Shown here: positions 27,715-38,817 of the stretch, piece by piece
Position numbering within the stretch: position 1 is the first letter of the stretch
How the letters are laid out: the number at the start of each line of letters is the position of its first letter
Source: Synechococcus sp. LTW-R
GTDB taxonomy: Bacteria; Cyanobacteriota; Cyanobacteriia; PCC-6307; Cyanobiaceae
Length of the DNA: 64,000 nucleotides
Direction: 5' to 3'
Assembly (NCBI RefSeq): GCF_014217875.1
Contig: NZ_CP059060.1
Location: 1,488,001-1,552,000, forward strand
The notes under the pieces: generated by a model
Database searches by the model: none
What the model saw: the letters and a program-made list of their open reading frames with translations, nothing else
What the model was told of the DNA's origin: nothing
Position numbers and translations under genes: made by a program

Positions 27715-28083
27715 ATGCCCAAGGGCCAAGGCATGCAACTCACCGCAGCGGCTGCCGCAGAGCTCGGCCGCCAAGCGGCCGTCGCCGGCACCCCGGGGAT
27801 GATGCACCTTGACCTGGTGGATGGCACCTGCGAGCGCTGGGTGATTCGCATCCGTCCCGGCCGTCTGGCAGGCGTTCCCGTGGCCCGTGCCGACGGGATC
27901 ACGCTGTTCGCCCCCGGCGACCAGGGGGAGCGACTCAACACCCTCGAGCTCGACTATCGCGGTGATCTCAGCGGGGGCGGATTCCTGATCCGCACCGGCC
28001 GTGACCACCGTGTCTGCGCTTGTGGTGCGGCCTTTGGCCCCGCTGACGAACCCTCTCCGGGTGGCAGCACCTCGACAAAGTAA
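27715..28083 (+). CDS. HesB/IscA-like A-type iron-sulfur carrier protein
   Basis: The 122-residue product (alternative ATG at 27733) follows the A-type scaffold fold: a helix, then strand MHLDLVDGTCERWV with Cys39, and near the C-terminus VCACGAAF with Cys101 and Cys103. These three cysteines match the spacing of IscA. However, the usual GCSGxxY loop around the first cysteine is replaced by GTCERWV, so it is a divergent member. Such proteins carry [2Fe-2S] clusters to apoproteins. rpsL lies 69 bases downstream on the same strand. No other isc or suf gene is nearby. Confidence 0.65.
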   Translation: MPKGQGMQLTAAAAAELGRQAAVAGTPGMMHLDLVDGTCERWVIRIRPGRLAGVPVARADGITLFAPGDQGERLNTLELDYRGDLSGGGFLIRTGRDHRVCACGAAFGPADEPSPGGSTSTK

Positions 28084-28152
28084 TGTGGCGGATTGTCGAA
28101 ACGGTCGGCTCTCCGACCTCGCTTCCGGCCCCTCGAAAACTCCCGGCCCTCG

Positions 28153-28527
28153 ATGCCCACGATTCAGCAGCTGATCCGCAGTGAGCGGACGCGCCTTACC
28201 CGCAAGACCAAGTCGCCCGCACTGCGCTCCTGCCCTGAGCGCCGTGGTGTCTGCACCCGCGTGTACACCTCAACCCCCAAGAAGCCGAACTCGGCTCTGC
28301 GGAAGGTGGCTCGTGTGCGCCTGACCTCCGGCTTCGAGGTGACCGCCTATATCCCCGGTATTGGCCACAACCTCCAGGAACACTCCGTGGTGATGATCCG
28401 CGGCGGTCGTGTGAAAGACCTGCCCGGTGTCCGCTACCACATCATTCGCGGCACCCTGGATACCGCTGGCGTGAAGGACCGTCGTCAGTCCCGCTCCAAG
28501 TACGGCGCCAAAACCCCCAAGGATTGA
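28153..28527 (+). CDS. rpsL: 30S ribosomal protein S12
   Basis: S12 sits at the decoding centre of the small subunit and influences fidelity. From the ATG at 28153 the product is 124 residues, the normal length; the frame open upstream is not part of it. It contains the conserved [18 protein letters not shown] segment (about residues 41-58) and the loop around [13 protein letters not shown] (about 88-100). First gene of the str cluster, followed after 42 bases by rpsG. The Lys at the streptomycin-relevant position in TPKKPNSA is the ordinary residue. Confidence 0.98.
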   Translation: MPTIQQLIRSERTRLTRKTKSPALRSCPERRGVCTRVYTSTPKKPNSALRKVARVRLTSGFEVTAYIPGIGHNLQEHSVVMIRGGRVKDLPGVRYHIIRGTLDTAGVKDRRQSRSKYGAKTPKD

Positions 28528-28569
28528 TCTCCTTTCGTCGCTCGTTTCTGACTTCCTCCCCTTAGCTCT

Positions 28570-29040
28570 ATGTCACGCCGCAACGCCGCTGAGAAGCGCC
28601 CGGTTCTCCCCGATCCTCAGTTCAACAGCCGCCTGGCAACCATGATGGTTGCTCGGCTGATGAAGCACGGCAAGAAGTCCACCGCCCAGCGGATTCTTTC
28701 CGACGCCTTCACGCTGATCAACGAGCGGACCGGCAGTGACGCCCTCGAGCTGTTCGAGACCGCAGTGAAGAACGCCACTCCCCTCGTGGAAGTGCGCGCT
28801 CGTCGCGTCGGTGGCGCCACCTACCAGGTGCCCATGGAAGTGCGTCAAGAGCGCGGCACCGCCATGGCCCTGCGCTGGCTGGTGAACTTCTCCCGCGCCC
28901 GCAACGGCCGCAGCATGGCTCAGAAGCTGGCCGGCGAACTGATGGATGCCGCCAACGAAGCTGGCAGCGCCGTCCGCAAGCGCGAAGAGACCCACAAGAT
29001 GGCCGAAGCCAACAAGGCCTTCGCCCACTACCGCTACTAA
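28570..29040 (+). CDS. rpsG: 30S ribosomal protein S7
   Basis: S7 nucleates assembly of the 3' domain of 16S rRNA and lies near the E site. The 156-residue product begins [10 protein letters not shown] and shows the typical [14 protein letters not shown]-like segment ([16 protein letters not shown]), [16 protein letters not shown] and the C-terminal [15 protein letters not shown]. Length is normal. Second gene of the str cluster. About 110 bases with a small GC hairpin (GCAGG...CCTGC, near 29050-29072) separate it from fusA. Confidence 0.98.
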   Translation: MSRRNAAEKRPVLPDPQFNSRLATMMVARLMKHGKKSTAQRILSDAFTLINERTGSDALELFETAVKNATPLVEVRARRVGGATYQVPMEVRQERGTAMALRWLVNFSRARNGRSMAQKLAGELMDAANEAGSAVRKREETHKMAEANKAFAHYRY

Positions 29041-29150
29041 GCCTCACTGGCAGGGCCGCGAGCGGTCCTGCTGCATCTCGGGTCGGGTGAGACCGACTTG
29101 TAGAGTGACGCCCGCTTTTTTGTCGATCCCACCCTCCGGAGACCTGCCCC

Positions 29151-31226
29151 GTGGCTCGCGCTATTCCCCTGGAACGCGTCAGGAATATTGGTATTGCGGC
29201 ACACATTGATGCCGGTAAAACCACCACCACCGAACGAATCCTGTTCTATTCAGGTGTGGTGCACAAGATCGGTGAGGTGCACGATGGCGCCGCCGTGACC
29301 GACTGGATGGCCCAGGAGCGCGAGCGGGGCATCACCATCACCGCTGCTGCGATTTCCACCAGCTGGAAAGACCACCGGATCAACATCATTGATACCCCTG
29401 GTCACGTGGACTTCACCATCGAGGTGGAGCGTTCCATGCGGGTGCTGGACGGCGTAATCGCTGTGTTCTGCGCCGTGGGTGGTGTTCAGCCCCAGTCGGA
29501 AACCGTCTGGCGCCAAGCGGATCGCTACAGCGTTCCCCGCATGGTGTTCGTCAACAAGATGGACCGCACCGGCGCTGACTTCCTGAAGGTGCACGGTCAG
29601 ATCAAGGACCGCCTGAAGGCCAACGCCGTTCCCATCCAGCTGCCCATCGGCGCTGAGGGTGAACTGAGCGGCATCATCGACCTCGTCAAGAACCGCGCGT
29701 TCATCTACAAAGACGACCTGGGTCAGGACATCGAAGAGACCGATGTGCCCGCCGACATGAAGGATCTCGTCGACGAGTGGCGCGCCACTCTGATGGAGAC
29801 CATCGCTGAAACCGATGAAGCACTGATCGAGAAGTTCCTCGAAGAGGGTGAACTCTCTGAAGCTGAACTGGTCAAAGGCATCCGTGATGGCGTGCTGAAG
29901 CACGGCCTGGTGCCGGTTCTGTGCGGCTCGGCCTTCAAGAACAAGGGTGTGCAGCTGCTGCTCGACGCCGTCGTCGACTACCTGCCCGCTCCCGTGGACG
30001 TGCCCCCGATTCAGGGCGTCCTCCCCAACGGCGACGAAGCTGTTCGCCCCTCCGACGACAACGCTCCCTTCAGCGCCCTGGCGTTCAAGGTGATGGCCGA
30101 TCCCTTCGGCAAGCTGACCTTCATCCGGATGTACTCCGGTGTGCTCCAGAAGGGCAGCTACATTCTGAACTCCACCAAGGACAAGAAGGAACGCATTTCC
30201 CGCCTGATCGTGCTCAAGGCCGACGACCGCGAGGAAGTCGACGAGCTGCGCGCGGGTGACCTCGGTGCTGTTCTGGGCCTCAAGAACACCACCACCGGCG
30301 ACACCCTCTGCGTCGATTCCGATCCGATCATTCTGGAATCGCTCTACATCCCCGAGCCTGTGATCTCGGTGGCCGTGGAACCCAAGACCAAGGGCGACAT
30401 GGAGAAACTCTCCAAGGCCCTGCAGTCCCTGTCGGAGGAAGACCCCACCTTCCGGGTCTCCACCGATCCGGAGACCAGCCAGACCGTGATCGCCGGCATG
30501 GGCGAACTCCACCTGGAAATCCTGGTGGACCGCATGCTGCGCGAATTCAAGGTCGAAGCCAACATCGGTGCGCCTCAGGTGTCCTACCGCGAAACCATTC
30601 GCGCAAGTGCCAAGGGCGAGGGCAAATTTGCCCGTCAAACCGGTGGAAAGGGCCAGTACGGCCACGTGGTGATCGAAATGGAGCCCGGCGAGCCGGGCAC
30701 CGGATTCGAGTTCGTCAACAAGATTGTTGGCGGTGTCGTTCCCAAGGAGTACATCGGTCCGGCCGAGGCCGGCATGAAGGAAACCTGCCAGTCCGGCGTG
30801 ATTGCCGGTTTCCCCCTGATCGATGTCAAGGTCACCATGGTCGACGGGTCGTACCATGACGTCGACTCGTCGGAGATGGCGTTCAAAATCGCCGGCTCCA
30901 TGGCCTTCAAAGACGGCGTCAAGAAGTGCAATCCTGTACTTCTTGAGCCCATGATGAAGGTCGAAGTTGAGGTTCCCGACGACTTCCTCGGAAGCGTCAT
31001 CGGTGACCTCTCATCGCGCCGCGGTCAGGTTGAAGGACAGTCCATCGATGATGGTCAGTCCAAGGTCCAGTCCAAGGTGCCCCTGGCCGAGATGTTCGGC
31101 TACGCCACCCAGCTCCGATCCATGACCCAGGGTCGGGGTATCTTCTCGATGGAATTCAGCCATTACGAGGAAGTTCCTCGCAATGTGGCAGAAGCCATCA
31201 TCTCCAAGAATCAGGGCAATTCCTGA
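29151..31226 (+). CDS. fusA: Elongation factor G
   Basis: EF-G is the GTPase that moves tRNA and mRNA through the ribosome after peptide bond formation. The 691-residue product (GTG start) has the P loop [13 protein letters not shown] (about residues 17-29), the switch element [18 protein letters not shown] and NKMDRTGAD in domain I, followed by domains II to V. Motifs and length are those of a canonical EF-G. It lies between rpsG and tuf in the usual str order, with 39 bases to tuf. Confidence 0.98.
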   Translation: MARAIPLERVRNIGIAAHIDAGKTTTTERILFYSGVVHKIGEVHDGAAVTDWMAQERERGITITAAAISTSWKDHRINIIDTPGHVDFTIEVERSMRVLDGVIAVFCAVGGVQPQSETVWRQADRYSVPRMVFVNKMDRTGADFLKVHGQIKDRLKANAVPIQLPIGAEGELSGIIDLVKNRAFIYKDDLGQDIEETDVPADMKDLVDEWRATLMETIAETDEALIEKFLEEGELSEAELVKGIRDGVLKHGLVPVLCGSAFKNKGVQLLLDAVVDYLPAPVDVPPIQGVLPNGDEAVRPSDDNAPFSALAFKVMADPFGKLTFIRMYSGVLQKGSYILNSTKDKKERISRLIVLKADDREEVDELRAGDLGAVLGLKNTTTGDTLCVDSDPIILESLYIPEPVISVAVEPKTKGDMEKLSKALQSLSEEDPTFRVSTDPETSQTVIAGMGELHLEILVDRMLREFKVEANIGAPQVSYRETIRASAKGEGKFARQTGGKGQYGHVVIEMEPGEPGTGFEFVNKIVGGVVPKEYIGPAEAGMKETCQSGVIAGFPLIDVKVTMVDGSYHDVDSSEMAFKIAGSMAFKDGVKKCNPVLLEPMMKVEVEVPDDFLGSVIGDLSSRRGQVEGQSIDDGQSKVQSKVPLAEMFGYATQLRSMTQGRGIFSMEFSHYEEVPRNVAEAIISKNQGNS

Positions 31227-31265
31227 TCTTTTTCCTACCCATTCACCCCCCGATTCTTTTTAATC

Positions 31266-32465
<1,200 letters not shown>

Positions 32466-32500
32466 TCCTGCTGATCCGGCCTCGGCCGTGATCTAGGGTT

Positions 32501-32527
32501 GAGGGGTGGAGCGCGTCTCCACCCCTC
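32501..32527 (+). promoter_or_regulatory. Strong stem-loop between tuf and rpsJ
   Basis: An 11-bp perfect stem (32501-32511 with 32517-32527) around a CGCGT loop. It is followed by TCTCATGC rather than a T run. It is likely a partial terminator/attenuator or an mRNA processing and stability element that sets the ratio of tuf to rpsJ expression. Confidence 0.6.
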
Positions 32528-32660
32528 TCTCATGCACCTCGACAATCCAGCTGCTTTGGGTTTGTTCCGGTTCCCCGGCACCCAGCGCTTCCCTTCCTGC
32601 GCCTTCATCCATCAAGGATCAAGCCAGAACCGTTGAACGCTTAACGACGTCAGACACTCC

Positions 32661-32981
32661 ATGTCCACCGCTATTGCCCAGCAGAAGATCCGCATCCGCC
32701 TGAAGGCGTTTGATCGCCGCATGCTGGATCTGTCCTGCGAAAAAATCATCGAAACGGCTGATCACACCGCTGCAACTGCGATCGGTCCAATTCCCCTGCC
32801 CACCAAGCGCAAGATCTACTGCGTGCTGCGCTCGCCCCACGTGGACAAGGACTCCCGTGAGCACTTCGAGACCCGCACCCACCGCCGGATCATCGATATC
32901 TACAGCCCCTCAGCCAAGACCATCGACGCGCTGATGAAGCTGGACCTGCCCAGCGGCGTTGACATCGAAGTCAAGCTCTGA
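32661..32981 (+). CDS. rpsJ: 30S ribosomal protein S10
   Basis: S10 is a small-subunit head protein that also binds NusB in transcription antitermination. The 106-residue product begins [20 protein letters not shown] and contains [29 protein letters not shown] and the C-terminal helix-strand ending DIEVKL. Normal length. In cyanobacteria rpsJ ends the str cluster rather than heading the S10 operon, and that is the arrangement here. An intrinsic terminator follows 28 bases beyond the stop. Confidence 0.98.
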   Translation: MSTAIAQQKIRIRLKAFDRRMLDLSCEKIIETADHTAATAIGPIPLPTKRKIYCVLRSPHVDKDSREHFETRTHRRIIDIYSPSAKTIDALMKLDLPSGVDIEVKL

Positions 32982-33008
32982 TTCCTAGCCACCGCAGCTG
33001 GATCTCCA

Positions 33009-33034
33009 AAACCCGCCCCAGGGCGGGTTTTTTT
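33009..33034 (+). terminator. Rho-independent terminator after rpsJ
   Basis: A 9-bp stem made of AAACCCGCC/GGCGGGTTT (33009-33017 with 33022-33030, loop CCAG) runs into seven T (33028-33034) on the plus strand, closing the str transcript. Confidence 0.93.
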
Positions 33035-33106
33035 GTGTGTTCGAACCACACGAAGCCGAAACACCGCTGCCTAGGATTCGCCCTCGCAAGGCACAGGTGC
33101 AACAAC

Positions 33107-33778
33107 GTGACGCAACTGGCCGTGAGAGAACTGCCGCTGTTCCCGCTGCCGGATGTGGTGCTCTTCCCCCAGGAAGTGCTGCCGTTGCACATCTTTGAGC
33201 CGAGGTACCGGATGATGCTGCGCACGGTCCTCGAAAGCGACCGGCGCTTTGGTGTGGTCCGCTGGGACCCCCAAGAAGGAACGATGGCCAGCGTGGGCTG
33301 TTGTGCGGAAATCCTTCAGTGCCAGACCCAAGACGACGACCGCAGCTACATCGTCACCATGGGCCAGCAGCGCTTCAGGCTGCTGGAAGTGGTACGCGAA
33401 GCCCCCTTCAAAGTCGGTCTAGTCAGTTGGATTGAAGACGAGCAACCCGAAGACCACAACCAACTGCAGGAGCTCTCAGGCGAAGTCAGTGGTGCTCTTA
33501 AAGACGTGGTGGAGCTCACCGGAAAGCTGATGGGCAAGCCCACGAGCCTCCCCAGCGACCTGCCCGATCTCCCGCGGGAACTCTCCTATTGGATTGGTTC
33601 ACATCTGGGGGGCCCCGTTGCCGATCAGCAGCAGGCCCTGCTGGAGATTACGAACACCGAAGAACGGCTGCGACAAGAGTTCGAGCTGCTGGATGAGACC
33701 CGCCGCCAGCTGGCCGCCCGCACCGTCCTGGAGTCGACCCTGCGGGACCTGAAGACCGGCGAGAGCGAGGACGACTGA
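33107..33778 (+). CDS. LON peptidase substrate-binding domain protein
   Basis: From the GTG at 33107 the product is 223 residues: it opens with LAVRELPLFPLPDVVLFPQE and VLPLHIFEPRYRMML, the signature of the Lon N-terminal substrate-binding domain. It has no AAA or protease domain. The C-terminal half is helical (about 125-215). Such stand-alone proteins are conserved in cyanobacteria; some related proteins act in protein quality control, but the role here is not established. It begins after the rpsJ terminator and is followed after 1 base by the MPBQ methyltransferase gene, suggesting co-transcription. Confidence 0.88.
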   Translation: MTQLAVRELPLFPLPDVVLFPQEVLPLHIFEPRYRMMLRTVLESDRRFGVVRWDPQEGTMASVGCCAEILQCQTQDDDRSYIVTMGQQRFRLLEVVREAPFKVGLVSWIEDEQPEDHNQLQELSGEVSGALKDVVELTGKLMGKPTSLPSDLPDLPRELSYWIGSHLGGPVADQQQALLEITNTEERLRQEFELLDETRRQLAARTVLESTLRDLKTGESEDD

Positions 33779-33779
33779 G

Positions 33780-34766
33780 ATGACCACCACCGCCGTTTTG
33801 GCGCTGCTCTCCCCTTGGGCGAGCGGCCTGATGCTGACCGTCGCGATTGCGGCTGTCCTGCTCTTGATTGGCCTCGCGATTTGGTCCTCCCGAGACCGCG
33901 CCTTCGAGAGCACCGACAGCGTGGCGGAGGCCTACGACCGCTGGACCGATGACCAGCTGCTGGAGCGGCTTTGGGGCGATCACGTGCACCTCGGCCACTA
34001 CGGCTCCCCACCGCAATCCCGGGATTTCCGAGCCGCCAAGGCGGACTTCGTCCATGAGCTAGTGCGCTGGAGTGGACTGGATCAACTTCCCCCGGGCAGC
34101 ACCGTTCTGGATGTGGGCTGCGGCATCGGTGGCAGTGCCCGGATCCTGGCCCGCGACTACGGCCTGAATGTGCTCGGCATCAGCATCAGTCCAGGACAAA
34201 TCCAGCGAGCCCAGCAGCTCACACCCGAGGGCCTGAGTTGCCGCTTCGCCGTGATGAATGCCCTGGATCTGCAACTGGAGGACGCCAGTTTTGACGCGGT
34301 CTGGAGCGTGGAAGCAGGCCCCCACATGCCCGACAAGCAGCGCTACGCAGATGAATTGCTGCGGGTGCTCAAACCCGGTGGCCTCCTGGCCGTAGCCGAC
34401 TGGAACCGCCGCGATCCCGAGGTCAAACCCCTGAACCGCAAGGAGCGCTGGGTGATGCACCAGCTGCTCGTGCAGTGGGCCCACCCGGAATTCGCCAGCA
34501 TCCCGGGGTTTCGCCGCAACCTCGAGCAGAGCCGCTGGAGCCATGGCGCCCTGGTGGAGACCGCGGATTGGAGCCGCGAGACGCTGCCCTCCTGGATCGA
34601 ATCGATCCTTGAAGGCGTCCGCCGACCCGGTGCGGTGCTGGGCCTCGGTCCCAAAGCGGTCTTGATGGGCCTGCGGGAGTCGCCGACCCTGCTGCTGATG
34701 CACTGGGGCTTCGCTACTGGAATGATGCAGTTCGGCGTCTTCCGAACCCGCAAACCGGCGGCCTAG
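33780..34766 (+). CDS. MPBQ/MSBQ methyltransferase (tocopherol and plastoquinone pathway)
   Basis: The 328-residue product has an N-terminal membrane helix (about residues 12-36) and a class I SAM methyltransferase domain. The segment VAEAYDRWTDDQLLERLWGD, the HVHLGHYGSPP stretch, the SAM loop VLDVGCGIGGSARILA (about 107-122) and VWSVEAGPHMPDK are as I remember in the Synechocystis sll0418 protein. That enzyme methylates 2-methyl-6-phytylbenzoquinone and its solanesyl analogue, giving precursors for tocopherol and plastoquinone. The helix would anchor it to the membrane. It follows the LON-domain gene by 1 base and overlaps the end of pheA by 4 bases convergently. Confidence 0.85.
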   Translation: MTTTAVLALLSPWASGLMLTVAIAAVLLLIGLAIWSSRDRAFESTDSVAEAYDRWTDDQLLERLWGDHVHLGHYGSPPQSRDFRAAKADFVHELVRWSGLDQLPPGSTVLDVGCGIGGSARILARDYGLNVLGISISPGQIQRAQQLTPEGLSCRFAVMNALDLQLEDASFDAVWSVEAGPHMPDKQRYADELLRVLKPGGLLAVADWNRRDPEVKPLNRKERWVMHQLLVQWAHPEFASIPGFRRNLEQSRWSHGALVETADWSRETLPSWIESILEGVRRPGAVLGLGPKAVLMGLRESPTLLLMHWGFATGMMQFGVFRTRKPAA

Positions 34767-35587
34767 AGCAGGGTCATCGGGTAGGCGCCAAAGACCGCCA
34801 GGTGCTCGCAGAGGGGCTTGAGTTCCTCCATGGCCTGGTGCAGGGGCTCCGCTCCTTCGGGAAGCTCCAGGTCCACAAAAAAGATGTATTCGCCCATTTC
34901 CCGCTTGGAGGGGCGGGACTCGATCCGGCTCATGTTCAAGCCGCGGTGGGCAAAACAAGCCAGGGCCTTAAGCAGGGCACCGGGCTGGTTGGCCTGAAGC
35001 GAGAAGGCCAAGCTGGCCAGCTCCCCTTGCCAATTGCGCTCCCCTTGGCGGAGCAGCAAAAAGCGGGTGCAGTTGCCCGGCACATCATTGATCGGATAGG
35101 CCAGGTCCTCGAGCCCGTGCTCCTTCGCAGCCTGCTGGGAGGCGATGGCGGCGCGGAAATGACTCCCGGCCACCATCCGGGCCGCCTCGGCGGTGGAGCT
35201 GGTGGGCAGCTGCAGGGCATTGGGCAGGTTGTTGCTCAGCCAGAGGCTGCACTGCGCCAGAGCTTGGGGGTGGGAGAGCACTTCACTGACCCCCCCGACA
35301 CTGCCGCTCCCCACTAGGGCATGGCGAATCGGCAGGACCACCGCCCGGGCAATCTCCAGCTCCGGGTGCTCCCAGAGAGCATCCAGGCAAGCGGTGACCC
35401 CGCCTTCCACGGAGTTCTCGACGGGGACGACAGCCGCTTCCACCCGGCCGGCCGCCAGGGCCTGGATCACCGCGCGGATGCCCGTCTGGGGCAGCAATTC
35501 AGGCGCCTCCCACTGCTCGAGCTTCGCGAAGGCCTGGGCCGCCTGCTCCCCATAGGTGCCCACCGGGCCAAGAAAAGCAATGCGCAT
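34763..35587 (-). CDS. pheA: Prephenate dehydratase
   Basis: The enzyme decarboxylates and dehydrates prephenate to phenylpyruvate in phenylalanine synthesis. The 274-residue product starts MRIAFLGPVGTYGEQAAQAF, contains VVPVENSVEGGV (about 54-65) and the catalytic NCTRFLLL (about 175-182), then a C-terminal ACT domain (about 195-270) with ESRPSKREMGEY, the likely phenylalanine feedback site. Monofunctional: no chorismate mutase domain. Divergent from the DUF1997 gene with 52 bases between starts. Confidence 0.96.
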   Translation of the reverse strand: MRIAFLGPVGTYGEQAAQAFAKLEQWEAPELLPQTGIRAVIQALAAGRVEAAVVPVENSVEGGVTACLDALWEHPELEIARAVVLPIRHALVGSGSVGGVSEVLSHPQALAQCSLWLSNNLPNALQLPTSSTAEAARMVAGSHFRAAIASQQAAKEHGLEDLAYPINDVPGNCTRFLLLRQGERNWQGELASLAFSLQANQPGALLKALACFAHRGLNMSRIESRPSKREMGEYIFFVDLELPEGAEPLHQAMEELKPLCEHLAVFGAYPMTLL

Positions 35588-35639
35588 TGGGCTGATCGGG
35601 CCGTGCTCGATAGGATCATGGCGCCCCGGCCGCCCTTTG

Positions 35640-36179
35640 ATGCCCCTGGCCTTCAGTGCCAGTCAAGCGTTGCAGTTGCCGGTGCAGCAAAACGCCGACC
35701 GTCTGGGTGCCTACCTGGACGACGAAGAGCAGGTCATTGAGGCCCTGCTCGAAGCCCAGCAGCTCAGCAAGATCGCGCCTGGGCGCTACCGTTACACGGT
35801 GACCAAACTGCAGGTCTTTCAGCTGCAGATCCAACCCGTGGTGGACCTCGTCGCCCGCCGCAGCCCCAACCGCATCGAACTCGAAGCCATCGACTGCCAG
35901 CTCGAGGGCCTTGGGGTCGTCGATGATTTCCAGCTCAGCCTGGGCTCCTGGCTGGAGGCCCGAGACGGTGCCTTGGTGGGTGAGGCCAGCCTGGCGGTGA
36001 GCGTCAGTCAACCCAGCCTGCTGAAACTGATTCCGGCCAAGGTGCTCGAGGCCACCGGCCGCTCCCTACTCGCCGGCATCCTGTTAGGCATCAAGACCCG
36101 GGTCGGTCAGCAATTGATCAGCGATTTCCAGCGCTGGTGTGCCCAGCACGCGATCAACCCGGCCGGCGCCAAGACCTAG
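35640..36179 (+). CDS. DUF1997 family protein
   Basis: From the ATG at 35640 the product is 179 residues: [20 protein letters not shown], then a beta-rich domain with [20 protein letters not shown] and [14 protein letters not shown], and a C-terminal helix. This matches the cyanobacterial DUF1997 pattern, a SRPBCC-like lipid- or ligand-binding fold by general resemblance; no function is established. The frame is open to 35556, but the upstream part overlaps pheA. Its end overlaps the rnhB stop by 4 bases in a convergent arrangement. Confidence 0.7.
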   Translation: MPLAFSASQALQLPVQQNADRLGAYLDDEEQVIEALLEAQQLSKIAPGRYRYTVTKLQVFQLQIQPVVDLVARRSPNRIELEAIDCQLEGLGVVDDFQLSLGSWLEARDGALVGEASLAVSVSQPSLLKLIPAKVLEATGRSLLAGILLGIKTRVGQQLISDFQRWCAQHAINPAGAKT

Positions 36180-36751
36180 GCCGCCAGGACCTTCCGCAGA
36201 AAACTGCGGCGATGCAAGACGGTCGGCCCCAGCTCGAGCACAGCCGCCCGGTGCTGGGCGGTCCCATAGCCCGCGTGACGCTCAAAGCCATAGCCGGGGA
36301 AGCGCTGGGCTAGACGCACCAAGAGGGCATCGCGGGCATACTTGGCCAACACACTGGCCGCCGCAATCTCCAGGTGCTCGCTGTCGCCGCGCACCACCGT
36401 CTCCTGCGAGCCCGCCCAAAGACGCAGGGGCAGGTTCCCGTCCACCAGGACATGGTCTGGGGCCGGGGAACCCAGGCGCTGCAACGCCCGCAGCATCGCC
36501 CGTTCGGTGGCGCTGCGAATGCCAAAGCGGTCGATCTCGAGGGCTGAAGCCTGCCCAAGGGCCCAGGCCTCCGCCTGCTTAAGGATCAAGGGCACCAGCT
36601 GGGCCCGGCGCTTGGCCGAGAGGGCCTTGCTGTCGGTCAAGCCAGCCGCGGCCAGGGACTCGCGGGCGGAGTCGCTCAAGATCACGGCCCCAGCAAAGAC
36701 AGGGCCAAACCAGCAGCCCCGTCCGACTTCATCGACGCCAGCGATCCGCAT
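36176..36751 (-). CDS. rnhB: Ribonuclease HII
   Basis: RNase HII cleaves RNA in RNA-DNA hybrids and removes single ribonucleotides from DNA. The 191-residue product has the RNase H fold with metal-binding residues in [14 protein letters not shown] (Asp7, Glu8), the [12 protein letters not shown] loop, Asp in VLVDGNLPL and the helix [13 protein letters not shown]. It begins 14 bases after the rne stop on the same strand and is likely in one transcript with rne and the radical SAM/DUF2344 gene. Normal length for the family. Confidence 0.95.
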   Translation of the reverse strand: MRIAGVDEVGRGCWFGPVFAGAVILSDSARESLAAAGLTDSKALSAKRRAQLVPLILKQAEAWALGQASALEIDRFGIRSATERAMLRALQRLGSPAPDHVLVDGNLPLRLWAGSQETVVRGDSEHLEIAAASVLAKYARDALLVRLAQRFPGYGFERHAGYGTAQHRAAVLELGPTVLHRRSFLRKVLAA

Positions 36752-36765
36752 CGCCGCCGCGGGCC

Positions 36766-38817
36766 TCAGTCGCTGGCCGACGAACGGCGGCGGCGGCGGC
36801 GGGGCTCACCGTTGTCCTCAGCCTCCTCTGCAGGCGGCGCCGAGACCACGGCGACCGTCGCCGCGGGCGCTTCGGTTACGGCCACGCTGGCTGCGGCTGC
36901 ACTGCTGCGGCTCCGGGTGCGGGTGCGGCCCGTGCGGGCAGGCGCAGCTTCGTCCTGGGACGCCGTCGTGGCCGTTGAATCGGGGATCGACACCGTGGTC
37001 ACTGAAGAATCCGTGAGCGCCACTTCCGTGATCGAGACGGTGGGCAGGGGGGTGATCGCCACGCCCATGGGCTCGGTCTGCGCGACGGCGACCGGGGCCG
37101 GAGCAGCGCTGTGTCCATTGCCGATGTTGCCACCGCGACCACGGCGGCGACGGCGGGGACCGGCGGCCGCCAGCTGCTGGCGGGCCTCATCGAGGACCGC
37201 TTCAGCGTCTTGCCCCGGACGCACGACCCGCACCATGAGGTTGTCGGGATTTGGAGCCGGATCAAGCAGCAGCGCTGGGTTCAGGCCCAGCCAGCCATAG
37301 ACCAATTCCTGGTCAGGCTCCATCGGAACAGCCATCAGTTCCGGCTCAGGCCGGCGGTTGTGGCCCTCCGAGCCGCTGCTGGCCTGAGGCGCAGCATCGA
37401 CTTGGGCCGACACCACCACAGCGCCGTCGTCATAGGCGGTGGTGCTGTCGCCATCGGAACTGCGTCCACCGCGACCGCGGCCGCGGCGACGGCCACCACT
37501 GCCGCCCTCCAGAGCTGCAGGGGTCGAGGCTTCAGCGCGGGCCGAGGCGGCGGAGCGCACCAAACCCGAGACGCTCGCCAGGGGCTGAAGCGTGTCTTGA
37601 CCAGGCAGAACCACCACGTGACCCAGGCCACCGCAACTGGGGCAGGCCCGGCCGAAGAGCTCATAAATGTTCTGGCCCTGGCGCTTGCGGGTGAGCTCCA
37701 CCAAGCCCAGTTCGCTGATCTGAGCAATCTGTGGGCGGGCTGAATCGGAGCGCACTTCAGAGGTGAAGTGCTCGAGCAGTTGCAGCTGATCGCGGCGGGA
37801 CTCCATGTCGATGAAGTCGATGATCACCACGCCACCGATGTTGCGCAGTTTCAGCTGACGGGCGATCTCGGTGGCTGCCTCGTAGTTGGTCCACAGCACC
37901 GTCTCGCGGGCATTGGCCGAGCGGGTGAAAGAGCCCGAGTTGACGTCAATCACCGTCAGGGCCTCGGTGGGCTCGATGATCACGTAACCGCCCGAAGGCA
38001 GATCCACCCGAGGCTTGAGGGCATCGCGAATGGCCGCGTTGACCTTGTAGTGCTCCAGGATCTCGGTGGGCTCACTGTGGTGCTCCACCAGCACGGGGTG
38101 GGGATCGTTGCCCAGGAACGTGTTGACCCGGGAGACCGCATCCGGAGCGTCCACCACAATCCGCGCCACCTCAGGGGTGTAGTGGTCGCGCAGGATCCGG
38201 TGGATGAAATCGTCGTCGCGGTTCAGCAGAACCGGCGGGTTCGCGGATTCAGCGGCCGTCTGGATGGCTTCCCACTGGCGCAGGAGCGCCTCGAGGTCGT
38301 CGATCAGCAGCTCTTCGCTGATCCCTTCGGCCTCGGTGCGGATCAGCAAGCCTGCACCGGGGGGCTTGATCAAGACACCGAGGGCACGCAGGCGGTTGCG
38401 CTCGCTCTCAGCAGTGATCCGGCGCGAGATATTCACCCCCTGACCATGGGGTTGAAGCACCAGGAACCGGCCAGGCAGAGTGAGATTTCCCGTCAGCCGA
38501 GGCCCCTTCGTTCCGGTGGGCTCCTTCATCACCTGAACGAGCACCTTCTGCCGGGGCTCCAGCAGCTCGGTGATGCCGACGGTGCCTTTCTTCAGGCGAA
38601 GTGGACCGAGGTCCGTGACATGAATAAAGCCGTTCTTCTCACCCTCACCGATGTTGACGAAGGCGGCATCAATGCCAGGGAGGACGTTCTCGATCGTCCC
38701 GAGATACACGTCACCGATTTGATAGCGACCCTGTGCGACGACGAGTTCGTCGACACGCTCATCGGTGAGAACAGCGGCAATCCGCAGTTGCTCGGCGATG
38801 ACGATCTGCTGGGGCAT
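36766..38817 (-). CDS. rne: Ribonuclease E/G
   Basis: RNase E is the main endonuclease of mRNA decay and rRNA/tRNA processing. The 683-residue product is the compact cyanobacterial type: an N-terminal catalytic region with an embedded S1 domain (about residues 35-110), the metal site in [15 protein letters not shown] and VIIDFIDME, and the Zn-link [10 protein letters not shown] (about 395-404). The C-terminal third is disordered, Ala/Thr/Pro-rich with Arg blocks (RRRRRGRGG and [11 protein letters not shown] at the very end). The terminal Arg-rich motif resembles the cyanobacterial nonapeptide reported to bind PNPase. Long leader upstream; rnhB follows 14 bases downstream. Confidence 0.95.
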   Translation of the reverse strand: MPQQIVIAEQLRIAAVLTDERVDELVVAQGRYQIGDVYLGTIENVLPGIDAAFVNIGEGEKNGFIHVTDLGPLRLKKGTVGITELLEPRQKVLVQVMKEPTGTKGPRLTGNLTLPGRFLVLQPHGQGVNISRRITAESERNRLRALGVLIKPPGAGLLIRTEAEGISEELLIDDLEALLRQWEAIQTAAESANPPVLLNRDDDFIHRILRDHYTPEVARIVVDAPDAVSRVNTFLGNDPHPVLVEHHSEPTEILEHYKVNAAIRDALKPRVDLPSGGYVIIEPTEALTVIDVNSGSFTRSANARETVLWTNYEAATEIARQLKLRNIGGVVIIDFIDMESRRDQLQLLEHFTSEVRSDSARPQIAQISELGLVELTRKRQGQNIYELFGRACPSCGGLGHVVVLPGQDTLQPLASVSGLVRSAASARAEASTPAALEGGSGGRRRGRGRGGRSSDGDSTTAYDDGAVVVSAQVDAAPQASSGSEGHNRRPEPELMAVPMEPDQELVYGWLGLNPALLLDPAPNPDNLMVRVVRPGQDAEAVLDEARQQLAAAGPRRRRRGRGGNIGNGHSAAPAPVAVAQTEPMGVAITPLPTVSITEVALTDSSVTTVSIPDSTATTASQDEAAPARTGRTRTRSRSSAAAASVAVTEAPAATVAVVSAPPAEEAEDNGEPRRRRRRSSASD

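Noticed and set aside
29250-30857. 535-codon minus-strand frame across fusA
   Set aside because: Antisense shadow of the very conserved EF-G gene.
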